64,000 bases of DNA from Cristatella mucedo. Its lineage: Eukaryota; Bryozoa; Phylactolaemata; Cristatellidae. Below are positions 12,059-27,000 of the stretch, piece by piece. Both the position numbers and the translations under genes were made by a program. Location of the stretch: the NCBI GenBank assembly GCA_009760855.2, contig WPIO01000001.1:14539501-14603500 (forward strand), written 5' to 3'. Each line of letters begins with the position of its first letter. The first letter of the stretch is position 1. The notes beneath the pieces were generated by a model, which made no database searches, was not told the origin of the DNA, and was given only the letters and a program-made list of their open reading frames with translations.

Positions 12059-15000
12059 GTGTGTGTGTATTAATGATTCATAGGTATGCAACGGGTGAGC
12101 TGCTTACTAAAGTGATGGAGTATTTCTTTTTGAATGTCATATACCAACCAATGGTTCACATTGTAGACCGAAAGGAATAGTTTCTCAAACAGGAAGAAAA
12201 TAAAAAACTAAGCAGTCATTAGATTTCTTATTTTCTCCCACGGATATAGAATATACTTTTGAAAGTGATTATCTGGCAGCCATATATGTCATTGATAGTC
12301 ATTTAGCTCCCAAAAGATATTTTTAAGCATGCTAGGTGTATAAGCCTTTTGATATATCTGTGAAAACTTTCAGATTATTGATCCAAAAATCGAGCACTTT
12401 TTCTGGAATAAAACAATTTCTTTAATACATTCTTATGAAAACCCAGAAAAAACCAAATCACTGCCTCTCTTCAAGTAATATTTTAGCCTTAAGATTTATT
12501 TTTGGCTGTTATTGATGGGCACTATACATGGTTTTTATCGAGGTTTTTTAAGTACCACGCTGGTTTGGCCAGGTGGTTAAGGTGCTCGCTCGCCTCCACC
12601 AAAGTCACGGTGAATGTATTTGATGACCGAGGTCGTGAGCTCGGCCCCAACGACATATTTGAAGTAGTCGAATAGAGATTAAGTTCTCTTGGAGTGCTAT
12701 ACAAATGAAATATTTATTTATAATCAAGTATTCTGTTTTGTGGTTTCTTGAAAACAGCAGGTCTCACATTTCAAAGAAATTAAGGCACTTAAATAAATGC
12801 AAATTTGTGAAAGCTACAAAACAGGGCTGCCATTATAAAAAAGTTGAATAGTATATAGTAGATAATGCTGGTTATTCTACGTTTATAAAGCAGTGGCTTC
12901 ACAGGCTAAAGGATGCTCTGCCATACCTTATATGTAATAAATAGATTTTGTCCATAACCGGCCATGGCAAGACGGTTTAGTGCAGTTACGTCAGAGTCAC
13001 GGATGAACTTCACCATTTGTTTGTCAATTAGCTCCACTATGTCATGCCTTCTGGCAAAGCGAGCCACGTCCCTGGCAGTGGCACCAGTCTGTAAGTATAT
13101 AAAGCCAAATGCTCTTATGCTGTGCAGCATCATAAATACCTATTTCCAACATACATCAAATAAGTGACAGACATTAGCACAATGTTGGCACACTAGGTAA
13201 GGCGGTTGCTTTTCACGTCCTCGGTCCCGAGGTCGTGCGTTTGAATCCTGCGGTGGCCGATCCTTTAATGCCACTGTAAGCCACGGTGATAGCCGTAAAG
13301 GCTCTTCTGCCGCTACACAAAGAAGGCTGTTAAATCAGGTAGTATTTGTGAGTTAAAATCCGGTTTCATAAGATCTCATAAATGAGGGGCACACACATTC
13401 AAGATATAAATGCCCAACTTCAAGACATAACAACACGCATGCACACCACTGAAATTAAAGAAATTTAAGCAATCTCATCACTTGTCATGCATAGCCTAAA
13501 ACTATTGAAAATAAACATACCACGGTGGTCTGCTAGCCTATGAAAGCATTGGGTCAGCAGCACTGAACAAAAGCACTAAACTCGGCGACTGCTGTCTTGA
13601 GAACTCTAACTATTAAGCTCTATTTCATGTTGCTTCACAGTTTGAGCAGTGAACTTCCCCCATCCATTTAGTTTTGGTGCAAGCCTGAGAAATTTTCATA
13701 GTTTAGTTATGAACAAAAAGTCTTACATATGATGTCCCGATGTGAAAGCAGCATTTACACGCAAAATGTAAGCAAACGTTTCAATCAATGTGAGGTTCTA
13801 TTCAAAAGCAGAAACTCGTAAGTTAGCCATAAGATTGCAATGCTACCGAATCGAGGAATAAACTTGCATAAAACTATGCGGCACTGCTGAAAACTGCCTG
13901 CTAAAATAGTCTTCGTTTGGCCTGCACTTGATGTCCCATCAAGGTAGGAGGCTATAATTGCGATGCAAAGAACACTAGAAAATTTCAATTAGTCTCTGTA
14001 ATGAATTTGAAAATATAAGCAAACATACTTCTCGATATATGTTAAGTAAACAAGAGCTAATCAATGTGCATGCATGTACGATCCAGGTCAGAGTTATTGA
14101 TTTATCGTAGTGGGATAAAAACCCTAGCTCAGTTGTGCCACCATATAAATGCTGTTGAATCAGCCGATACTAAGTTTAGTTTTATCGTAGTAAGAGAGGA
14201 GTAGATTTTTAAACGAGACATATGATACGAAGCAACAAGCTCCTATTCTTTCATATTCGTTCAATCTTTCTTTTACCTGTTTGTACGGTCATCATTTCCT
14301 TGACAACTTAATTAAATTTACCATTTAAAGCAATTGTTGCACATTCTTATTTACAGATAGACTTGTCGAGGGCAATGTCATGTGATCAGTTGGCAGATGT
14401 CGTTTGGTTCTCTTCAGCAGTGCCCCTCAAGAAGTAATACTATGGATATGATTAAAATTCTCAGTGCAAAAAAATATCCGATGCCTAAAATGCAGATGCA
14501 GTTGCAAAGAGTTCAGACAAGTTGTTTAAATCAACTGCAAGGTGAACTACAAGCAAGAAATAACAGACAATCAACCCACGGTGGCCTCAATGATACTTAC
14601 GCCATATTATAAAGCAGCTTGTCATTCAGACGGCTGGTTAGTCGTGCCTATTTTAGAACTTTTCGAATAATGCACAGCCATAAGAGCACAGTGCAAAGAC
14701 GAACGCTTCGGCTCATGTATTTTACTGGCAGCCTCTATAGTATTACGGTTGCCAGTTCACCAATTACCGATATAACCATGTGTAGTACACGTTCCTCATC
14801 AGATGCCAGTGTCTTTGTGGATACAGTGAAAGCCTATCTCACACTACTGAAGCATGCCATCCTACAGGCTTTCTTTCTCCATTTTGTTCTCCGTGGCAAT
14901 CGTCAGTGTACAGACACATTATGCCAGCAGATCCAGAACTACAATGCTCAAGAGTTTAAGCTCCTCCGACTATAATGAGGCCAATATTATCACAATGACA

Positions 15001-18000
15001 TTGTCCTTCAGCCCATCTGTTTTATTAGTATCGGCTGGCATATTTCCTGCATTTTTTATCGGCTACAGCCGTAAAACATAAAAATGAGCCCGAGCACTAA
15101 GGTTTTCTTCTGAGGAAAAAGAAAAAGAAAGGATATTTATAAATTTTTAAATTGTGTCCTCCATTGTTGTGCATTGTCTTGGTACATACAAGTAAGACGC
15201 CGGAATTAAAAGTCAACCAACATTAGTTTATGAGCACGCCTTATCCCTTTCACCAATTGCTCTAAATAACCTACTAAATCATAATCAGTCGTTGAGTCAC
15301 GACATTTACTAACAAGTGACATGATTGCCTTCAGCCAATCTAATTAACTCAGTATCACAATTGCACCGAGTGGGCTGTACTAGTGGTCAAGCAGCTAGTG
15401 TCATGGCCTCCCAATACTCCACGTCGTGAGCTCCACCTCCAGGTGGTGAGTGGATTGTATCACTTGCTGGACGGTATTTGTACCAACCCAGGTGATCCAT
15501 ACGATGCCGGCAAGACATTTGAAACTTAGTAATGAAGCATGCTCCGAAATGCATGCTATAGACTCTGCACAGTGCTGCCTTGCTTGTGAGCAGGGCATGC
15601 ATTTTATTTACTGCATAACGGTAGTATGTCCAGTGATCAAATCATTTTTTTATGAAGCAGTAGAGTTTGAGCTTAGCTTTTTTAAGATGAGCTGTGCGAG
15701 AAAATTTGTGCGTTTGGTGCCTGCATAATCAAAGGAAGGATTCCAACATGCTTTAATCATACTCGTGTTAAAGAACAATGTCCCAATCTTACCATATCAC
15801 GTGAAGCCAAGTCCAGACCGTTGGCAATAAGAGTTTCAGCAACGTCAGCACTGATTTCTCCCTTTGTCTGGTCAAGCGCAAATGTAAGTACCGCTCTGCC
15901 TCTCTAAAACCAAAAGACGGCTCTGAGCGGCTGAGCAGCCATTCTGAAATTGCCCCCTCTACAGCCACTGCATAAGCTGGTGCCGTGCATGTGTCTGCAG
16001 CTGTGCTGTTTTGTTGACAGTGAAGATTTGCTGTTGAGAGCCTGCTCAGTACAAGCGAAGGCTGCATAGGCGTCTAGCCATGCCTTACTTCATCCTTGAG
16101 TTCAAGATTAGGCCTCAGCGACATGACCTCATTAAAAATTGGCGTCTCTGCTAGACAGCGTGCCTTGAGCACCTCAAAAAACAGAGGCGCCTGCAAGCAG
16201 GCGTCCACAAGGACAGGCACGTTCACGTTGGCCACCGAATGCGTTTCGCCAAAATCCGAAAGCGTTTCCCGGCAAAGCAGGCGAACCATGTCGATGTTCT
16301 GCCTTTGAATGGTATGCTGAAGTATGTGCGATATCGGCGATGCCTGTAACAGAATAGGCATGTTCACATAGTAAATGAAGCAGAAAAGTACAGGTATTCA
16401 AACACTATTGCACGCTTATGGTCACTGAAGCTGAAACGTGCATACCAGGGGCCACTTGCTTGAGCATTAATATTATTCCGTGATAGGTAGCTAGGATAAT
16501 GCAGGAAAGAACAGCGTTGTCTGTTCAATGGGGAAAGAGCAACCATGTGACCATGGATACCATTCCAGTAAAAAATAATAAATCGGCAGCCCGGAATTGC
16601 ATAGATCGTGGAGCAATAAGTTCGATGCTATTACAATAAGAATAGCAGGGACGTTTACAGCTGCTGAGACTTTTAGTGACTACCAGTGCCGACGTGCAAA
16701 GATAACTAAGCAACAATATTAATTTACTTGTACGGCACCCTAAGGGAGCTGAATCTCTACCCGGGCGCTTCACATATGCCACAGCGCTTGAGCCCTAGAC
16801 CTCGATCGTAAAGGCAGGCACCTTGACCCTGTGTCAAATCAGGGAGGCAAAGAGCCCCTGAAGGATTGTCGACCGATGAAGGACCTCCGCAGGTTCCGGC
16901 TGTTGGCTGCTAATCAGTTTGAACAAGCTGAGGATAATAAAAATAATTCATTTGTATAGCACCGTCAGAGAACTGAATCTCTTTCTAGGCACCTTACAGA
17001 CGACGTATAGAAAGCATTACCAAATGATTGGTGGTAACATCCGCAAGCAGCAGGTATTGTCTAGCGGGTGCATGCACGCGAAGGACGAATCACAAAGACC
17101 CGCCAAATGCTGTAATAAACAGGTGCGTTTTAAGCTTCTTTTTAAATGTCGTCATGTCAGGGGACGTTCTGACGTGCGTTGGTAGTGAGCTCCAGGCTTT
17201 GGGAGCATAGGAACAAAAGCCTCGGTCTTCAACGGTTTCGAGGTTCGTATGAGGTTTGGCTAAACGATTCGAGTCAGAACAGCGGGTTTTACGATTCTTC
17301 GCCTGGCGGGCGGGCGGGGGGGGGGAGGAATTCTGACAGGTAGGCCGGAGAATGAAGGGACCCCAAAGTAAGTGACAGAACTTCTAACCAGAGTCGCAAA
17401 TTGATGCACTGCCTTCGCAAATGCAAGACAAACCAGTGCTTGTATTTACATCCTTGTACAACATCCTTACGCGACGTAGGGCTACGCACGAAGGAAGGAA
17501 GGGAGCAACGTCATGTCGACGTCGACTGCAGAATACGCGACCTCCGGTAAAAGAGTTCAAGGCTTTGGGAGCATACGAGCTACAGGTACGGTCTCCAAAG
17601 GACTTGAGGTTCTTACCAGGCATGGCTAAACGACTTGAGCTAGAAAAGCAGGTAGAAGTTCTGATAGGTAGGCTGAAGCCGGAGAATGGAGGGACCTAAA
17701 AGTGAACGACAAAGCTTTGAAGTCGATGCGCTGCTTGATTGGGAGCCACTGCAGGTCGAGTGAAAAGTCACTTTGGAACAGGAAACGTAGATTTCGTGCA
17801 AATGCAACAGGAGATAATACTGCAATACAATCGTCCCTAGCCACTTCGCGATTCGACTTCCAAAGCTTCATTCTATCGCGGTTTTTTCAAATATATTCAT
17901 TAAAAAGTTGATCGGGATAGTGAAAACGATACAGCTCACTCCAGTTGTTTGAGTCAATTACACGCCCATGTATTACAATCAAAATTAAAATTACTGTAAT

Positions 18001-21000
18001 ATAGACTTTAAGCCTGTGTATTCGAGCACCTCCGCAAATCCTACAACGCTAAGTGCAGCCGTTCGACCACTCTTTGTTCGTGGACTAGAACTTTTTCGAA
18101 ACATCGAGTGTGGTGAAACCCAGCCAATCAAAACGTGTTGTTCACTGATTGGCTATTTTATCATCTTTCTATCCTGCTCACTGATTAACTCAGCGTCGAG
18201 AAAGTTTGGCTCTCTCATACACGCTTCTACATTTTGCTACGCATTGGGAGCATCTTTAATCTTGTAAGTGTTTGCAATCTCTGAGAACTTTTATCTAAGC
18301 TCCACGGTAGTTCCTAAATGTGTTGCTTCTTCTAAAACTTCTGAAGAACCGGAAGAATATGCTTACCGTCCAGGACCACGTGAAACTTTTGGATATGATC
18401 AAAGATGGCAAGAAAATCCTTGAAGTTGCCCACCATTACGACTTGAATGACTCTATAGTTTGCTCCATACGTACTTAGAGGGCCGTGAACAGATTTTCTA
18501 TACTCAAACTACGAGAATATTTGATTTATAAATAAAGAATCCTACTTCGCGGAAATTCTCTTATCGCGGAAGAGTCTGGAACTGATTAACCGTGATAAAC
18601 GAGGGACGACTGTAATAATAATAATATTACATGTGTGTAGCACTGTCACAGAATTTGATATCTTTCTAGGCAATTTGCATAGACTATAAAGGAAGCATGG
18701 TCAAATTATTAGTGGTAATATGCATGATGTCAACAAGCATAACATGGTTAGAGCTAACGTACACAGCGTCAACATGTAAAATATGGTTATTGTTAGAATG
18801 CATAGTGTCAGCACGCATATGCACACTGAGGAAGAATGGCAAGGATCCACTAAATGTTGCAATAATAAAATTCGCTTTGAGCTTTTTTGATGTAGCGAGT
18901 CAGGGATGTAGTGGCGTCAGTCGAGAGTGAGTTCCGGGCTTTATGAGCATACGAACTAAAGGCATGGTCTCCAAAGAAATTGAGGTTGGTTCACTGAGCA
19001 ATCAGCAGAGCAGGAGCCCAATACAGTGAATAATTTTCTCGTTCAATTTGGAGAGCAAACGGTTCTCCGCGATACCATGAGGGTGCTAAAGATGCGAAAG
19101 CATGAATAAATCTCGCGACTTGGGTGAGCGACATTCATTAGACAGCTAATTCAAAGCCCAACTTTCTGGAGGAGACATCGTTAACTATTTGTCCCTGAAT
19201 AAAGTTGCCTGAACTTCATTGATTCTCGGAATCTACGAGATTAGGCAAATATTCAAGGGAATCGCATAGCAAATTATCCCACTTAAAGAAAAAAGGAAAT
19301 TAGTTTTCTAGACTTGCCTTGTTTAAGAAATTGACATCACATGGTGATCTCTCGAGAGCGTATCTTATTTTCTTCAGATTGGTCTCCAGGACGCCGTAGA
19401 TGACCATAAGAGTGAATTGCGACTCATCGATTAGTTTGAGGATATCACTGTATCTTCTTTCATGAGCAACTTGCCTTAGAGTTTTTATTACCTGAAATAA
19501 TAGATGCATCATGTGATCCTAAATTCGTTTATGCGATGCTATAGGGTAATCCTTTGCCTTTGCTTGGCTTCCTGTCATTTCTAGGTTTGCTTTACAAAAT
19601 AGGTACAGCCGGCCTACTTCAATAGATGACCCAGCTAAGAATCTGCATTTGAAAAATCTGTTACGGTGAGGACGTATTAATGGAAACGGTCGGGATGCAA
19701 CCTTCTTGATGATACTCATAAAATGCAGAGAAAAGAATAAAAACAAGTACACTTCAGGTTGCTACCAAGAAATCGTGCATATAGTTAAGGCAATAACACC
19801 TCGAAGAGCTTCAAAGAACAATCAATTAGTTAAGTAGGAGCTACCTTCACTTGTCTTTTCTTGTGCACTGTCAGTATTTCGCGGACTGCAACATCCGGCT
19901 TACACCAGAAACTCAGCAACCGTTGGACGGTCTTGGCATCATTGTTCTCTACAGCTCTCCAAAGACCAGGCTGCAAATCCAATGCAGGCATGTATACCCG
20001 GTGCAACAGATTCAAAAACTGCAGAGGGACACCAAGCAAGCAAAATAATAAAGTTTCTTTTAGATGATGCCCTTGCCTCAAATCTCCTATAGACTTCCAG
20101 CCACGTTTGGTTTTTCATCTGTAGATCGCAGGCAATCTTGCCCTCCTGCAGATACGTACGAAGATACTGAAGCAGACAGGCATTGTTACCACCTACGCTT
20201 CTGGTGGTATGGCAGGTAGCTAGTTACAGTTGTCACCATAAGAAGGCGGAAACCAGCATTGGCATTTTCCTATTGCTTATTGTTGTTGAAATGTCAGTAT
20301 CTTGTTTTTACAGAACATATGCACAAGTTCAGAAGCTTCACTTACTTAACAAGCAAGCTTTTCTGCATTTGCCTGGACCAGGTACATGATAATTAATTAG
20401 GCGATCTCCTCAACAGCACTAATCAGGACAATTTAACCTAACCATAAGCAGTAGCTGCTGCTTATACGACTGAAAATATTTAACCAGCAGGACACCCAGC
20501 TACATGATGCAATGCTTTAATCTAAATCTGCCCATATAGCTTTAATCACTTGCTCCCTTCATGACCATAGATAAATCGTACAGAGTGCTAATGAAAGACA
20601 GCTGTAGCTGTATAGCTGTATGTGTGTCACGATCCAGTCTGTCATAGCAGTTAGAAATGAAACAGTACTTCTGTTCGATTTCAGTCTAGCCAGTCTGAGA
20701 GAAGTTTAGAATAGTGGCTGCAATTTTTCTAACGTTGGCCTGAAAACATGCTTAAATAAAAATATAGTTAATGTGATAAAATAGGTGTCTTTTAAAAATT
20801 CTTGACAACCAGGATACAGTAGCACCTAATTTGTACCAGTGTAGACAGATTTCACAGCTTCGCATGCACGACGAATACTATTGTTTTCTCTAGGAAGGGC
20901 AACACTTGTGTTTAAGTCAAGACTTATCAAGCTTTTTCTTACGGATCTAATGTTGGTCACTGCTTTTGACAGTCACGCGTATGACTTTCAAGCTCTGTAT

Positions 21001-24000
21001 AAATATATGCATGCCGACTTGTATGTGCAGCATGCACATGCCAATGTAGGAAATATTTCATAACCCACTTGAGGGTTTTTGAAGTTCAAAGAGCTGATAG
21101 CATCTATTGACTACACTCGCGTATCTCGTGTATAAGGGGTACGTACTTAAGAAGGTTGCCAAGTCTTAGCTAGCATGAACTAGTGAGCAAGCTTGAGCTT
21201 TAACAGCAGCGAAAAACCCATTGGGCTGGCTGGACTCTTTTCGAACAATAAAGTCTTCACATTATTCAGCCGAAGATCACAGCTTTTCAAATACATTAGA
21301 AATCTACACCATGTAAATTTCCGAAGCAAATGGGCTTATAGCTGAATCATAAAATAGTAAATATTGACGTGTACAGTACCAAGGAAGCTACCAGCTTAGA
21401 TGCAGGTCATTGATCTGGTTCTGGTACTTTGGTTGATAATATTACATAAAGTGTGTTTGGCTTGCACTGTTGAATTAATTCGGGGATGAAGTGACTAGAA
21501 GAGCTATGGCCAGAAAATTCCCCAAGGTCTTTAATGACCGACCAACAAATTTCAAAGTGTGGTTAGGGCACAAAAAGCCTAATAGACTGAAGACAGTTGT
21601 AGACTCTCATCGTCGACTGTATATCCCTTTGCAAGCAGTGTCCTTTAGGAACGTTTCAAAATATAACTAGAGGTTTCGTCTTGACTACCTTTAAATCTGA
21701 AAAGTTTTGGCTGTGAAGAATGAACTCATTCTGCATTCAGCATCTCATTGTGATGAATGCATTCTATCAGAAGCCAGCAGGGTTTTTTAGGCAGTGGTCC
21801 ATTCCATTCATAGAGCCCCCCTGAGAACCAGCTGAGCAGTGCTATACAGGTACATAAAACTATTTTAATCATAAACATAAAAATATTTAATACATCCTCT
21901 TATATCCTAACTGCTGCATCGTTGCCAAGCAATTGTTTAGATCCTGGAATTCAAGTGATTAACCTAAGCAATGTGGGCATGTGGGCATCGTTACCATTAA
22001 CTTAGAGTGCAAAAGAGCCTGCAGGTCATCGATGCCATTTTCTTTTTTGTTAGATCAATGGCAATCAATTTCCAGTAGCTATTATGCACCAGCAGCTAAG
22101 AGGTTCATTGCCGGTTCCGACATGCTTTAACCTTATTCGGAATGTATGGGTCACATCCATATGCTATTATATCCTGAATGTGGCATGGATCACCAGTCAG
22201 AGCGCTGACATGAAGAGCAGTGTTCCCATCCTGAAAATATAGAAGACGTTTGTTTCTAATACATGGCTGTGCAACATGATAATCAAAAGAACATCTGCAT
22301 ATCTGAACATCAAACATCTGTAAGTTTGCTTTCCTCAGCTGCCACCGCTTGTGTGATGACCCTACCAGAACCGATGCACGCCATTGTAAATTGAGTAGAA
22401 CAAAATGTGGTGGTCTAACCTGCATATGCAGAGCGAGAGAGACAGAGAGACAGAGAGACACAGTGAGAGAGACAGATAAAGAGGGAGAGAGAGAGAGAGA
22501 GAGAGAGTCCTTCTACGACATGCTCACAGCAATTGCATTTTTACACAAGATTCCTAACAATATCCTCCAATGCAACCTTAAGCTATGCAGAAGAATTTCT
22601 TAACTTGATACGATTAGGTGGCAGTGAGCTCCACATATTCAAATCTCAGGTGCTACTTGCAGCATTACTTTATGTGTAGTAATAATGTTTAAACTGGTAT
22701 TAGTCCTACTACTTTCTGCACCTTCATTTAGCTCAAGACTTGGAAGTCATAGACATTAAGTAACACAAAATTTGAGAGCTTAATAATAATAATGATAAAT
22801 GTATGCAGCACCCGAAGAGAAATCTCTTTCTGGACACTTTGCAAATGCTGGAAATGAATCATGCCAATTGGTTCGTATCAAAATGCACAATTTTAACACG
22901 AATAAGAACTTAGTCCTAGTGCTCATATATACTGGTAGACACAATACGAACAGGGGCACGAATTTACCAAAATAGGCCCGACTAACCCAACTATTTTAAT
23001 TCAGTACGAGGAATGGCAAAACGGACGTGGTTTAATGAGGCAGCAACTCCATCAATGACAGACCAAATAAGCTGCTGCATGCTGTGGGAGTTAGAGATGA
23101 CTAAGCGCACAGGCTGAGAGTCAAGAATAATAGGAACTGCAGTAAGCTAGATGCCATGTCATAAATACGTACAATAGTGCGGCTGTTGTACTCTAGACTA
23201 TGAAAACCTCGATTTTGGCAATGTTCCTCAGCGGAAAATAGGCCAACTTGGCAGTTGAGGTAATGTGTTCATCCAATGACAAGTCATTTTGAAAGAGCTT
23301 GCACGGATTGCATGCAGACGTCACTTAAGAGATGCTAGATAAACCAATCTTGAGGGTGAAGTCATCCAACTTTCAGGTGAGAATAGGCTTGCCCATTACT
23401 TTTACGTTGTCGTGTTATCATCAAGCTTTAGGAAGTTTGCGGCCACCCAAGCGTTAATGTCACCGATGCAGGCTGCAAGCGAATTAAGTGAGTCGGATGT
23501 GGAGCAAGGCCTAGACAGGTTGAAGTACAGGTAATTATAGCCGAAGGTTATCTGCATAGAAATGAAAAGCAAGATTGTGTTTATCAGGGACATCAGCCAG
23601 AGGGACAGTATATATAGCAAAAAAATGGCCTAAAATCGAACCTTGATTATCGATCCTCCATCCCCCGAATTTTAAGGGCTCCTGGGGAACCGACGGCTAT
23701 TAACACATAAAATTCTTACATCTATCCCTAAGGTAGAGCCCATTCCAACCCAGCATCATGCCAGTTATATCTGTCAGTGTCAAAAGGTGCATAGAAGATT
23801 CTGGTGGTCAATGGTATCAAATGCTGCTGAGAGATCTTGAGAACTAGTAGAGAGGCCATATCCTGAGAAGCATTGTTCAGAAGTCACGGTAAACCTGAAG
23901 TAGAGCAGTTTCTGTGAAGTGGGTGGCTCTAAATCCCGATTTGTACTTTATAGTTTCTTAAGCCAGTGACTCGAGTAACACTGTGACAGCCCTCTGAACA

Positions 24001-27000
24001 ACCTGTTGTCGGACTGGATCGTGCGACCGAGCAACAAGTCCCCTGGCTCCAACACCAAGCACTTTATTATCAAAAACCATGCCAGCCACGCCCAGTCTAC
24101 ACCCTGTAGATGGCTTGCAGCACCCAGGGATCTACCCCTTTCCCTTCTCTCATTTTACTCTTCCGGCAGCCCTTATATTCCATGGATGCATTGTTTTTGC
24201 ACTGTCGGGCACCTTGGATGTCCCCACAGATTTCGCCAATGCATAAAACTGTGCCGGACTGCCGAGTCAACCACCGAGAGCCATTCTCAACATCTCCAGA
24301 GCCTGAGGCTGCTTGGCAGTCTGAGCACTGGTAGGGCCTCTACCCAGCGCTCGCAGGCTCCCGAGTCATATGTTCCTTCACAGATACTGACAACTGGCAG
24401 CCACTATCTTGGAACTAACAAAACTGCAGGAACCGAGCACCTCGGGGCAAGCAGAAACACATGCTGGGGACTCATTGCTCCTTATACCTCTGATCTCGGA
24501 CTGCTTGCATGCCTAGCTGCGACCGACTGGCTGTCTTGGGATACTTCCTCTATTTCTGTGAGGTACCTCTATTGCCATAGGTGTGTCTGCACATAGGTAG
24601 CAAGACGGAGTGCCCATTGTCATGCTAACTGCTGTCGATGTTCTTTCACTGTGAACTTCCTCTGGTCTGGGGTGCGATAATTAATGAGTAGCAGGAATGA
24701 TGCATGTTTAGTTATCCACTTAGTATCACACCAGTATTTTCCTTTTTGTGAATGTGAACTGAAATAATTTTCAAGTAACCCATGTGCCCCAAGTCTTTAT
24801 TTTCCACTTCAAATTGCCTTGACAGCAGCCAGGGGACTTGTGTCACTACATAACTTTGGCTGCTAAATCAGCTGTTGTTCCCTTCTATGCTAGCAATTGT
24901 GTGGTTTTACAAATAGAGTACTGCTCAAATACATTTTGTACGGCTTTTCCCCGGCCGTTAACTCATCGATGACAAAAATCGCGTGTCGCGATTTCATCTC
25001 ATATAAGAGCAAAATCATACATAGCAGCGTGAGTCACGAACTAGGTACTTCGGTTTAAATAGTAAGCAACTTTTGTTTTTAGCAGCGAATACCTTATTTT
25101 GATGGTTGATCTCAATTCCTGTTGCTGCCAAAGAGTGAAATATGTATGGCCTGTTCATTGTAGCTAGCAAGTGCAGATAAGTGTTACCTTTCTGCAGAAG
25201 AAAGAATGTATTCATTGTACATCTTCACTAAAAATGCAATTTCAATTTCTTCTTGGTAAGTACTCACGGCATCAATTAGAAATGGATCTGATAGAGGAAG
25301 CAACCTTTGAAAATTCTCCATGTCGTTATTGCATATTAATCTTCCAAGCTCGGTCTGCAAACCATGCATAAATTTATGAAGTTAGCATTTATATATTTGT
25401 TTTCTGGTTTATAATTCGTCTCAAATGCAACAAAGACTGTGAATAAAACCAATGCATTCCAATACCCCACTGAACCGTGGGCTTTATTTGATCTACATGT
25501 CGTATTTAAAAACTGTAGCTCCATGTCTATGAGCAACCAGTATTCTGTCTTAAACTTATATTATCAGTGATAATATAAAAGGAATGACCTAGCTTGCATA
25601 CAGGTACAAAATCGCAACTCTCAATTGATTGCATACCTCTAGAGATGTAATTTAATGTAATGTATCTCTATCTGTAACTCAACAAAGTCATAAAGACCAC
25701 GTGGGTGTTACGCAGGAGAGTTTTGTATAGCGCACTCACAGCCTAAGCGCCTTTCGGTACGCATTCGGTAGCCAACAGACTTCGTCTCACGCAACAAAGA
25801 GAAAGTGGGAAGCATAGCACAGTGAGGAGAGCTGTTGAGGTAGTGAGTAGCATGGAGGTAGCAACTCGGGACTGCTGAAAAGAATGAGCCATAGTCGGCA
25901 GCAGGGGAGTAGTTGTCATTGCACAAGAATGGTGGGAGCGAGTTTCACAGTCTAGGACCTGCAGAGCTAAAGCTTTAGTCACCAACGGTCTTCAAGCAGA
26001 GGAATGAAACGGCTAATTTATTCTCCACACAGGACCTGAGGGCACGAACAGGCTGAAACTGATGCAGCAGTTCAGCTAGGTACGAAGGAGCCAAGCCGTG
26101 GTGGGCCTTGTGGGTAAGCGTAACAACTTGGCTCTGTATCCGTTGCTCAACCGGCATCCATCCTAGCTCTTTTAGCAAAGGAGACACGTGCTCAAACCTC
26201 TGGGTCTTGAAGACTAGCCTTGCAGCCATATTCAAAATCAGCTGCAATGGCCTAATAGCTTTCTTTGGTAGCCCAGCCAAAAGGGAATTACAATAGCCAA
26301 GCCGAGACAGAACTAAAGAGCTAGTTAAATGTTTTGCAGGCAACTGTGGGAGGCAGCTCCTAATCTTGGATATGGATCAGACGTGATGGCTAGCTGTAGA
26401 ATCAGTCTTCTGAATGAAGGTTTTAAAACTTAGGCAGCTGTCAAAAACGACACCTAAATTTCGAGCACATAGTGATGGTCGCGAAATAGCATCACCTATT
26501 AGAACAGCAAAGCCTTTTAATCCAGCCACAGGCTTAGGGTGTCCTATGAGCAGCAGTTTGGTTTAATCATCATTTAATTTCAGGAAGTTTTCCGACATCC
26601 AGGATCGAATGTCCGCAAGGCAAGCATTCAGTTTCTCAGTTGCTGCAGCAGATTCCGACGGCTTGAATGACAAATACAACTGAGTATCGTCAGCATAAAA
26701 GTGATATCCTATACCATGGGCCTTAATCACGTTTCGCAGAGGTTGTGTATAAATGGAGAACAGCGAGGGACTGAGTGCAGACCCTTGAGGGACTCCACAG
26801 GTGACCCATCTCGTGTGTGAGACCTGACCCCCATACGACACGGATTGAACACGAGATATGATAGACATCGTCCAACTCATTGCAATCACACATATTCTCT
26901 GTAAAGCAATGATATCAAGCAGGAGCAACCAGCGAACCAAGGAAGGGGCTGATGCCACCCACCACTGCATATCAATTTAGGCCTTAAGCATAAATTTTTC

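Noticed and set aside
24003-24640. Second solo LTR
   Set aside because: It has TG at the start and AATAAA in minus orientation, but no matching CA end or target duplication could be found.
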